From Sandaracinaceae bacterium (GTDB lineage Bacteria; Myxococcota_A; Polyangia; Polyangiales; JAFGIB01): a stretch of DNA of 13,599 nt. The stretch spans positions 1 to 13,599 of the forward strand of contig JADGRG010000242.1 of the NCBI GenBank assembly GCA_017881145.1, given 5' to 3'. A program made the position numbers and the translations under genes. Under the pieces are notes generated by a model. The model had not been told where the DNA came from. It searched no databases and was given only the letters and a program-made list of their open reading frames with translations. Below, one piece after another: positions 8,574 to 13,599 of the stretch. Each line of letters starts with the position of its first letter. Position 1 is the first letter of the stretch.

Positions 8574-9935
8574 ATGGGCAGCGGGTCCTACCGACAAGCT
8601 CCCGAGGATACCACCGGCATGCCCGGCGGCGTGCCCTACATCGTCGGTAACGAGCTGGCCGAGCGCTTCAGCTTTTACGGCATGAAGACCGTGCTCGTCG
8701 TCTTCATGACGCACTACCTCAGGGATGCCCACGGCCACCTCGCGCCCATGGGCGACGCCGAAGCCAAGTCGACATTTCATCTCTTTGCGGCAGGCGCCTA
8801 TTTCTTTCCGTTGCTGGGCGCGCTGCTCGCGGATGCCTTCCTCGGCAAGTACCGAACCATCATGGCGCTCTCGCTCGTCTACTGCCTGGGCCACTTCGCG
8901 CTCGCCATGGACGAGACGCGGCTGGGGCTCTACGTGGGGCTTGGCCTGATCGCGCTCGGAGCGGGCGGGATCAAGCCTTGTGTCTCGGCGCACGTCGGCG
9001 ATCAGTTCGGACCGAAGAACGAAAAGCTCCTGGAGCGTGTCTTCGGCTGGTTCTACTTTGCCATCAACCTCGGCTCGTTCGTGTCGACGCTGCTCACACC
9101 CTTGGTCCTCGACCGGCTGGGCCCCAGGGTCGCCTTTGGCATTCCCGGCGTGCTGATGGTGCTGGCGACCGTGGTGTTCTGGATGGGGCGGCGGCACTTC
9201 GCGCACATCCCACCGGCGGGCGGCGCGTTGGTACGTGAAGTCTTCTCCCACGCTGGGCTCGCGCTGCTCATGCGTGTTTCGGGCCTCATCCTCTTCATCG
9301 CGATGTTCTGGGCGCTCTACGACCAGACCGGCTCGGCGTGGGTGCTGCAAGCTAACCACATGGATCTGCACTTCCTGGGCGTCACCTGGCTGCCCTCGCA
9401 GATCCAAGCCGTGAACCCGATTCTGGTGCTGATCTTCATCCCGCTCTTCGCCTACGTCTTGTATCCGGCCATCTCGAAGGTCTTTCCGCTCACGCCGCTG
9501 CGCAAGATCTCCATCGGCTTCTTCCTGATGGTGGTGGCGTTTCTGATCTCCGCCTACCTCGAAGCGCGCATCCAAGCCGGCGTGCGGGTGAACATCGCTG
9601 GGCAGATCGTCGCGTACACGCTGCTCACGATCTCCGAGGTCTTCGTCTACGGCACGGGCCTCGAGTTCTTCTACACGCAGGCCCCCAACCGTCTGAAGTC
9701 ACTGGTCATGGCGCTCTTTCTGCTCTCGGTCTCGCTCGGCAACTTCTTTACCTCCATCGTGAACCACTTCATCGAGAACGCGGACGGCACCAGCAAGCTA
9801 GCGGGTGCCAGCTACTATCTCTTCTTCGCCGGTCTGATGTTTATCAACGCCGTCGGCTTCATCTTTTATGCCTCACGCTACCGGGGTCACCGATTCGTCC
9901 AAGGCGAGCCCACGAAATTGCCCGCATTCCATTGA
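8574..9935 (+). CDS. POT/PTR2-family proton-coupled peptide transporter (MFS)
   Basis: Proton-dependent oligopeptide transporter of the inner membrane, importing di- and tripeptides with protons; 453 residues, mostly hydrophobic helices. Family hallmarks: the ExxER proton-coupling motif in helix 1 (Glu27, Glu30, Arg31 in ELAERFSFYG), the first PTR2 signature (GALLADAFLGKYRTI, ~82-96), the second around GAGGIKPCVSAHVGDQF (129-145) with FYFAINLGSF after it, the helix-7 motif FWALYDQTGSAW, and the helix-10 stretch SEVFVYGTGLEFFYTQAP with KSLVMA. It is somewhat shorter than typical 14-helix bacterial POTs, so about 12 helices are likely. ATG at 8574 is 3 nt after the kinase stop, suggesting translational coupling; it has no Shine-Dalgarno. 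An in-frame ATG at 8619, with GAGG 11 nt upstream, is an alternative and leaves the ExxER motif intact. Substrate specificity cannot be read from the sequence. Confidence 0.93.
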   Translation: MGSGSYRQAPEDTTGMPGGVPYIVGNELAERFSFYGMKTVLVVFMTHYLRDAHGHLAPMGDAEAKSTFHLFAAGAYFFPLLGALLADAFLGKYRTIMALSLVYCLGHFALAMDETRLGLYVGLGLIALGAGGIKPCVSAHVGDQFGPKNEKLLERVFGWFYFAINLGSFVSTLLTPLVLDRLGPRVAFGIPGVLMVLATVVFWMGRRHFAHIPPAGGALVREVFSHAGLALLMRVSGLILFIAMFWALYDQTGSAWVLQANHMDLHFLGVTWLPSQIQAVNPILVLIFIPLFAYVLYPAISKVFPLTPLRKISIGFFLMVVAFLISAYLEARIQAGVRVNIAGQIVAYTLLTISEVFVYGTGLEFFYTQAPNRLKSLVMALFLLSVSLGNFFTSIVNHFIENADGTSKLAGASYYLFFAGLMFINAVGFIFYASRYRGHRFVQGEPTKLPAFH

Positions 9936-9948
9936 CGCCACAGTCTTC

Positions 9949-9953
9949 GGGAG
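9949..9953 (+). promoter_or_regulatory. Shine-Dalgarno-like GGGAG deciding the phosphohexomutase start
   Basis: GGGAG lies 11 nt before the ATG at 9965. The longer reading would start at a TTG (9932) overlapping the transporter stop, with no purine-rich site before it, so ATG 9965 is preferred. Confidence 0.5.
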
Positions 9954-9964
9954 CAATCCAGACC

Positions 9965-11716
9965 ATGACGTTCACGCCCACACCGGAAGCACTCCTTTCT
10001 GCTGCACAAGCCTTCCACGACGACGACCCCGATCGGCAGACTCGCAGCGAGCTCAGCGCGCTGATCGCGGCACGCGACCTGGTCGAGCTTGCCGATCGCT
10101 TCAGCGCGCGCCTCGAGTTCGGCACAGCCGGATTGCGCGGGGTGATCGGGGCGGGGACCAATCGCATGAACCGCCGCGTGGTGGCCGAGACCACCGCCGG
10201 ACTGTGCGCGTATCTCGCGAGGGCGGTGCCTGACGCCAAGCGCCGCGGCATCTGCGTCGCCTACGACGGTCGGCGCATGAGTCGTGCGTTTGCCGACGAG
10301 ACCATCGCAGTCGCGACCGGCGCTGGCTTCGTCGTACACGCGTTCGACGACGTGGCGCCCACGCCGCTCCTTTCGTTCAGCGTGCTCGACCGCTCCGCCG
10401 CTGCCGGCGTGATGGTGACGGCCAGCCACAACCCGCGCGAATACAACGGCTACAAAGTGTATTTCGATAACGGCGCGCAGATCATCCCGCCGCACGACAC
10501 GGGCATCGCCGAAGCCATCGCCCGCGTCACGGCAGTCTGTGCGCTGCCACGACTCGATCGCGCAAGCGCGACGCAGCAACGCTTGGTGCGCGACATGGAC
10601 GGCGTGCGCGACCGCTACCTGGCCGCCACCGGAGCGCTGATCGGCAAGGAACCCCCTGGCACGCCACTGCGCATCGCCTACACCGCGCTGCATGGCGTCG
10701 GCGAAGAGCTGGCGCGTGCCACGCTCGCGGGCGCAGGTTTCAACGACGTATTGAGCGTGGCTGCGCAGGCCCAACCCGACGGCGAATTCCCCACGGTCAG
10801 CTTCCCTAACCCGGAAGAAAAAGGCGCGATGGACATGGTGCTCGCGCTCGCCGAAAAGAGCGGCGCTGAGCTGGTGATCGCGAACGATCCCGACGCCGAC
10901 CGCTTGGCGCTGGCCAGCCGTGCTGCAGACGGCAAGCACGTCCTGCACAGCGGCAACGAGGTCGGCCTCTTGCTGGCCGATCATCTCCTCGATCAAGCCC
11001 CACGCGACGGCAAGAACGTGGTGCTCAGCTCGATCGTGAGCTCGCCACTGATCGAGAAGATTGCCAAAGCGCACGGCGCGCACTGGGAACCCACGCTGAC
11101 CGGCTTCAAGTGGATCGCCAATCGCGCCATCGAGCTGGCCCAAACCCGCGGTCTGCGCTTCGTGTTCGGCTTCGAGGAAGCGCTCGGCTACACCGTCGGC
11201 ACGCTGGTGCGCGACAAAGACGGCATCAGCGCCGCGGCGCTGGCAGCGCGCGTGGCCTGTCACCACAAACGCGCGGGTCGAACGCTCTTCGAGGCGCTGA
11301 CCGAGCTCTATCGCAAGCACGGGCTCTTCGAGAGTCGACAGGTCTCGCTCACGCTCCCCGGTAGCGAAGGCCTCAGGAAGATGGCAGCCGTGATGGACGC
11401 GCTGCGTGCCAACTCACCCCGCCACATCGGAGCGCACGAGGTCCGCTCCGTGCTCGACCTAGAGCTGGGTGTCGAGCGTCGCGGCGTGACCACCAAGCCT
11501 GCAACGCTGCCCAAGAGCAACGTGATCTTCTTCGAGCTGGAAGGCGGCCACCGCATCGCGATCCGTCCCAGCGGCACCGAGCCCAAGATCAAGATCTACC
11601 TCGATATCTACGAGACGCTGGCGAGTGGCGAGACGCTCGGCACGGCCCGCGCCCGCGCTGCGCTGCTCGAGGGGAAGCTGCGCGCTGCGTTCCTCACCCA
11701 ATCCGGCCTGGGCTGA
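9965..11716 (+). CDS. Phosphoglucomutase/phosphomannomutase (PgcA/PGM2-type phosphohexomutase)
   Basis: Cytosolic alpha-D-phosphohexomutase interconverting hexose 1- and 6-phosphates through a phosphoserine intermediate; 583 residues, close to Bacillus PgcA and animal PGM2. All four active-site elements are visible: the phosphoserine loop TASHNP (Ser154), the metal loop DPDADR (Asp308, Asp310, Asp312), the sugar-specificity loop GFEEALGY (~402-409) and the C-terminal phosphate-binding loop RPSGTEPKIK (from Arg534). The N-terminal LEFGTAGLRG and NRMN motifs mark the PGM2/PgcA subgroup. Glucose 1-phosphate is the likeliest product, feeding glycogen, trehalose or envelope sugars; mannose or deoxyribose phosphates are alternatives. 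ATG at 9965 is chosen for its upstream GGGAG; a TTG at 9932 would add 11 residues. It is the last gene of the plus-strand cluster, 29 nt after the transporter. Confidence 0.94.
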   Translation: MTFTPTPEALLSAAQAFHDDDPDRQTRSELSALIAARDLVELADRFSARLEFGTAGLRGVIGAGTNRMNRRVVAETTAGLCAYLARAVPDAKRRGICVAYDGRRMSRAFADETIAVATGAGFVVHAFDDVAPTPLLSFSVLDRSAAAGVMVTASHNPREYNGYKVYFDNGAQIIPPHDTGIAEAIARVTAVCALPRLDRASATQQRLVRDMDGVRDRYLAATGALIGKEPPGTPLRIAYTALHGVGEELARATLAGAGFNDVLSVAAQAQPDGEFPTVSFPNPEEKGAMDMVLALAEKSGAELVIANDPDADRLALASRAADGKHVLHSGNEVGLLLADHLLDQAPRDGKNVVLSSIVSSPLIEKIAKAHGAHWEPTLTGFKWIANRAIELAQTRGLRFVFGFEEALGYTVGTLVRDKDGISAAALAARVACHHKRAGRTLFEALTELYRKHGLFESRQVSLTLPGSEGLRKMAAVMDALRANSPRHIGAHEVRSVLDLELGVERRGVTTKPATLPKSNVIFFELEGGHRIAIRPSGTEPKIKIYLDIYETLASGETLGTARARAALLEGKLRAAFLTQSGLG

Positions 11717-11760
11717 AGCGCCAGGACGCGGGGAAGGACACCAAGCGCTGCAGGTCACGC

Positions 11761-11788
11761 TTGCCCTGCCAGCACGCGCGAGTATATG
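11761..11788 (+). promoter_or_regulatory. Weak promoter-like pair in the convergent spacer
   Basis: TTGCCC (11761-11766) and TATATG (11783-11788) are spaced 16 nt, each 4/6 to the sigma-70 consensus. The complement of the same patch reads TATACT (11786 to 11781, minus strand), 5/6 to a -10 box but without a -35. No coding gene follows on either strand, so this may be chance. Confidence 0.15.
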
Positions 11789-11872
11789 AGTGCGGTTCGC
11801 TTTGCGGCGGCTTGTGCGTGCGCGCGGAGCGCACTCTTGTGCGTGAGCACGCGCCACAGCGGCTTGGTTGGG

Positions 11873-11894
11873 GTTCGGGGCCCCGACCCCGAAC
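11873..11894. terminator. GC-rich hairpin between convergent genes, probable bidirectional terminator
   Basis: GTTCGGGG (11873-11880) and CCCCGAAC (11887-11894) form a perfect 8-bp stem with a 6-nt loop; a shorter 12-bp palindrome TCGGGGCCCCGA is nested in it. It lies 156 nt after the phosphohexomutase stop and 43 nt after the minus-strand gene's stop. No T-tract follows on either strand, so it is not a classic intrinsic terminator; position and strength favour a 3'-end role. Confidence 0.5.
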
Positions 11895-11924
11895 GAAGGG
11901 CGGATCGCGAAGTGGATCGCGCTC

Positions 11925-11939
11925 CAGGCGTGCCTGTTT
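11925..11939 (+). terminator. Small hairpin with a short T run
   Basis: CAGGC (11925-11929) pairs with GCCTG (11932-11936) around a 2-nt loop and is followed by TTT on the plus strand. The stem is only 5 bp and the loop is very tight, so this is at best a weak backup terminator for the plus-strand unit. It overlaps the stop of the minus-strand gene. Confidence 0.2.
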
Positions 11940-12540
11940 AACGCGAGCCTTCGACCATGACCTTGGAGAGCGCTGCCCAGCGCTTGGCTAGGTCACGGTC
12001 GCGCTCGGCGCGGTCGAGCATGTAGTGCTCGTGGCGCAAGAGGCCGTCGCCTTTTTGAGTCTGCACGCGCGCCACCAGCTTGTCCGCGCGATCCTTGTGG
12101 GCGTTGGCGAGCGCGCGAGAGATCAGCACCACGGCGGCCGTGTCCACGGCACGGAAGTAGTCGTCCGGCAGACGCATGTAGCGACCCAGCTCGTCCTGAT
12201 CGACGCCGGTCAAGAACGCCGTGCGCTTGAGGTCCCAACGGCTGTGGCGCGGTAGCACTTCGCCGCGATCGAGATCGACACCGCTTCTGCGCGCATCGAG
12301 CACACTCTCGCGCCGCAGGATTCGATCGTCGAGGTCGAGCACGATCTCGCGCACCGGCTCTTCGATGCGCGCACGCTCGCGGCCTCGCAGCACCGCTGCA
12401 ACCTCCGTCACCGACGCCACCGCTGCACGCCAGCGCAAGCGCTCGGGCCGGCGGATACGCAACACGCGAACGCTGTTCTGGAGCTCGCCGCGCCGCTTGT
12501 AGAACTCGACTTCGTCGGTGACTCGAGCGCCCTGGGACAT
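11938..12540 (-). CDS. Uncharacterised 200-residue charged protein
   Basis: I do not recognise this family. It is 200 residues, rich in Arg, Asp and Glu, with no cysteine, signal peptide or membrane segment, so probably a cytoplasmic soluble protein. The start (MSQGARVTDE) looks beta/alpha mixed; residues 50-75 contain REIVLDLDDRILRRESV, the middle has RWDLKRTAFLTGVDQDELGRYMRLPDDYF (read in parts at ~101-129), and the C-terminal third is helical (HYMLDRAERDRDLAKRW). ATG at 12540 is well supported by GCGGAGG ending 7 nt upstream; the frame extends to a TTG at 12603, but that part overlaps a terminator-like hairpin and has no ribosome site. Codon bias matches its neighbours, supporting real coding. 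It is 74 nt downstream of the PP2C/PEGA gene on the same strand, with a terminator-like hairpin between them. A phosphorylation-related role would be guesswork. Confidence 0.75.
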   Translation of the reverse strand: MSQGARVTDEVEFYKRRGELQNSVRVLRIRRPERLRWRAAVASVTEVAAVLRGRERARIEEPVREIVLDLDDRILRRESVLDARRSGVDLDRGEVLPRHSRWDLKRTAFLTGVDQDELGRYMRLPDDYFRAVDTAAVVLISRALANAHKDRADKLVARVQTQKGDGLLRHEHYMLDRAERDRDLAKRWAALSKVMVEGSR

Positions 12541-12545
12541 GCAGA

Positions 12546-12561
12546 AACCTCCGCAGAGGTT
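12546..12561 (-). promoter_or_regulatory. Hairpin enclosing the Shine-Dalgarno of the 200-aa gene
   Basis: Read on the minus strand, AACCTC (12561-12556), a TGCG loop and GAGGTT (12551-12546) form a perfect 6-bp stem with a 4-nt loop. The GGAGG ribosome site (12552-12548) is almost entirely in the 3' arm, 7 nt before the ATG. In RNA this would mask the site, so translation may be conditional. Confidence 0.45.
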
Positions 12562-12585
12562 GTCGTTCAGGTGCTCTCGCCGGTC

Positions 12586-12612
12586 AAAAAAGCCGCAGCC
12601 CAAGCAGCTGCG
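12586..12612 (-). terminator. Terminator-like hairpin after the PP2C/PEGA gene
   Basis: On the minus strand CGCAGC (12612-12607), a 7-nt loop and GCTGCG (12599-12594) are followed by GC and TTTTTT (12591-12586). It begins 2 nt after the TGA of the PP2C/PEGA gene. The stem is short (6 bp) but the six-T run is striking in this GC-rich DNA. Confidence 0.55.
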
Positions 12613-12614
12613 CG

Positions 12615-13598
12615 TCAGAACGGATTGGCCGGCAGGTCGGCAGCAGCCTTCGGCGCGGCGGCGGCAGGTTTTGGCGCCGGGCTTGCCCCAGGCACTTTGG
12701 GTTGTTGCACCACTGGCTGAGCCGGCGCGCTCTGGGTGTGCTTCTCGGGCTTCGCGTCGACCGCAGCAGGGGCGCCAGCGGGCACAGGCTCGGGCTTGCG
12801 CTTGGCGGTGGCTTCCACTACGACCTTCGACTGCGGAGCCACCACCACTGCCTTGGGCTGTAGAGCGGGCACCGGCTCCCTTGCCTCACCGCCAAACTGG
12901 CTCGCTTCAGGCTGCGCCGTGGGTGCTGCAGCGGCTGGCGCGACGGCGGCGGGTGCGGCGGACGGCTTGGGGGCCGAGGGGTCACTGGTGCCGCTGGGCA
13001 AGCGTAGGTAGACGTCGAGCGGCACGTCAGGTCGCACAGTGACGACTTCGACCGCTGCGATGTTACCGTTGCTCTGGGCTTCGAAGCGGTAGGCGCCGGG
13101 GCGCAGCTGCATGTTGCGGCTCTGATTGCCGCCGAGCGCACCACGTGCTTCGCCGTTCACGAGTAAAGTCGCGCCTTCCACGTCGCTGAAGACCCTGACC
13201 GCAACCGGCTTGGGCTCGGCGGCCTCCGCGATCTCCGCGGTGGGCACGAGCGTGTTGGCGGCTTCGGGCTGGTGCGCGGTGGCGTTACCTCCCGAGCTCG
13301 ACACTGCCAGCACCCAGGCACCGATCAGCAACGCAACCAGGCCCGCAGAGACCCAGAGCCACGGGGAACGATCGGGCGGCGCATCTGGCGGCGGCAGTGT
13401 GTCCGGGAGCGGGCTCTCGATGCCAACGGCTGCTGCGGGCTTGTTGAAGCCGGAATCGGTGACCTCTTCGTCGACGACGGAACCCGCACCCTCGGCCGGC
13501 AAGAGCGGATATTGCACGTAGCCGAAGCTGTCGTTGTCACGCGGCGTATCCAGGCCGTCTCCGTCGAAGTCGACCAGCACCACGGTGATGTTGTCGTG
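12615..13598 (-). CDS. PP2C-type phosphatase C-terminus with membrane helix and PEGA-like domain (5' truncated by window edge)
   Basis: The frame is open to the right edge, so the N-terminal part is missing; 327 residues are visible. The first ones, HDNITVVLVDF, match the last strand of PP2C/PPM Ser/Thr phosphatases, where DNITVVxV is conserved. I infer a PP2C domain encoded just outside the window. Next come an acidic DGDG stretch (12-23), a Pro-rich linker (~60-78), one membrane helix (~80-99, WVSAGLVALLIGAWVLAV), a PEGA-like beta domain (~130-200: VRVFSDVEGATLLVNGEARG and LRPGAYRFEA) and an Ala/Pro/Lys-rich low-complexity tail ending ANPF. Likely topology: phosphatase in the cytoplasm, PEGA domain and tail outside. 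Internal GTGs (such as 13583) would give a protein without the phosphatase but have no ribosome site in view. A terminator-like hairpin follows the stop. The PP2C call rests on about ten residues; the membrane helix and PEGA-like part are clearer. Confidence 0.75.
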   Translation of the reverse strand, partial: HDNITVVLVDFDGDGLDTPRDNDSFGYVQYPLLPAEGAGSVVDEEVTDSGFNKPAAAVGIESPLPDTLPPPDAPPDRSPWLWVSAGLVALLIGAWVLAVSSSGGNATAHQPEAANTLVPTAEIAEAAEPKPVAVRVFSDVEGATLLVNGEARGALGGNQSRNMQLRPGAYRFEAQSNGNIAAVEVVTVRPDVPLDVYLRLPSGTSDPSAPKPSAAPAAVAPAAAAPTAQPEASQFGGEAREPVPALQPKAVVVAPQSKVVVEATAKRKPEPVPAGAPAAVDAKPEKHTQSAPAQPVVQQPKVPGASPAPKPAAAAPKAAADLPANPF

Positions 13599-13599
13599 A

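Larger units (their letters stand above)
11717..11937. other. Spacer between convergent genes
   Basis: This 221-nt gap separates the phosphohexomutase stop from the stop of the minus-strand 200-aa gene. It contains a strong hairpin (11873-11894), a weaker one (11925-11936), a direct repeat GGATCGCG at 11902-11909 and 11914-11921, and an isolated AT-rich patch (TATAT, 11783-11787). The short open frames crossing it have no ribosome site, so I call no gene. Confidence 0.6.

Noticed and set aside
8178..9575. A 465-codon open frame on the minus strand opposite the kinase end and the transporter
   Set aside because: Its translation is low-complexity and His/Arg/Asp/Glu-rich, with no recognisable domain, while the plus strand carries clear kinase and POT motifs across the same bases. 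Long antisense frames are expected where third positions are mostly G or C.
9887..11320. A 477-codon open frame on the minus strand opposite the phosphohexomutase
   Set aside because: All four mutase active-site motifs lie on the plus strand over this stretch, and the antisense translation shows no domain. It is a codon-bias shadow.
11902..11921. Direct repeat GGATCGCG, two copies 12 nt apart
   Set aside because: Only two 8-nt copies of a GC-rich word in a short spacer; compatible with chance, with no flanking promoter to suggest an operator.
11761..11991. A 76-codon plus-strand frame in the convergent spacer
   Set aside because: No ribosome site, an Arg-rich composition typical of GC-rich noncoding frames, overlap with the strong hairpin and with the end of the minus-strand gene.
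12541..12603. A longer start (TTG at 12603) for the 200-aa gene, adding a Cys-containing leader
   Set aside because: The leader is translated from the terminator-like hairpin tail and the Shine-Dalgarno hairpin, and has no ribosome site. ATG 12540 has an excellent one.
1..13599. Defence island, CRISPR, toxin-antitoxin or mobile element
   Set aside because: I found no repeat arrays, transposase or integrase motifs, terminal inverted repeats or tRNA-like attachment sites. Lhr and MutS-like genes alone do not make a defence system, and the rest are transport, metabolism and signalling genes.

Overview
The window is GC-rich, densely coding bacterial DNA with strong G/C bias at third codon positions. 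A eukaryotic-type Ser/Thr kinase, a membrane-tethered PP2C/PEGA protein and large multidomain proteins lie close together. This suggests a Myxococcota-like bacterium (Sorangium or Polyangium type), an inference from style and gene content only, since no taxonomic marker is present. I see no rRNA, tRNA, IS element, CRISPR array or phage gene.

Plus strand, left to right: (1) the C-terminal ~1045 residues of an Lhr-type helicase, cut by the left edge; (2) a short spacer with a perfect 8-bp inverted repeat enclosing a TAATAT box; (3) a membrane-anchored MutS-like ATPase; (4) a 1111-aa protein with a Ser/Thr kinase domain at its extreme C-terminus behind ~800 residues of unrecognised helical sequence; (5) a POT/PTR-family proton-coupled peptide transporter; (6) a phosphoglucomutase/phosphomannomutase-family enzyme. 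Genes 3 to 6 are packed stop-to-start (0, 3 and 29 nt gaps) and look like one transcription unit, possibly continuing from lhr.

Minus strand, converging on that unit: (7) a protein cut by the right edge whose first visible residues (DNITVVLV) are the typical end of a PP2C phosphatase domain, followed by a linker, one membrane helix, a PEGA-like domain and an Ala/Pro-rich tail; (8) downstream of it, behind a terminator-like hairpin, an unrecognised 200-aa charged soluble protein whose Shine-Dalgarno lies in a hairpin. The 221-nt spacer between the converging units holds a strong GC hairpin that probably ends transcription.

The most notable content is the fused mutS-like/kinase gene pair, where a membrane-tethered DNA-repair-like ATPase meets a kinase of unusual layout, with a membrane phosphatase-like gene encoded nearby on the other strand. 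No known defence or mobile system is recognisable. Any joint function of the kinase, MutS-like protein and phosphatase is inference from proximity.
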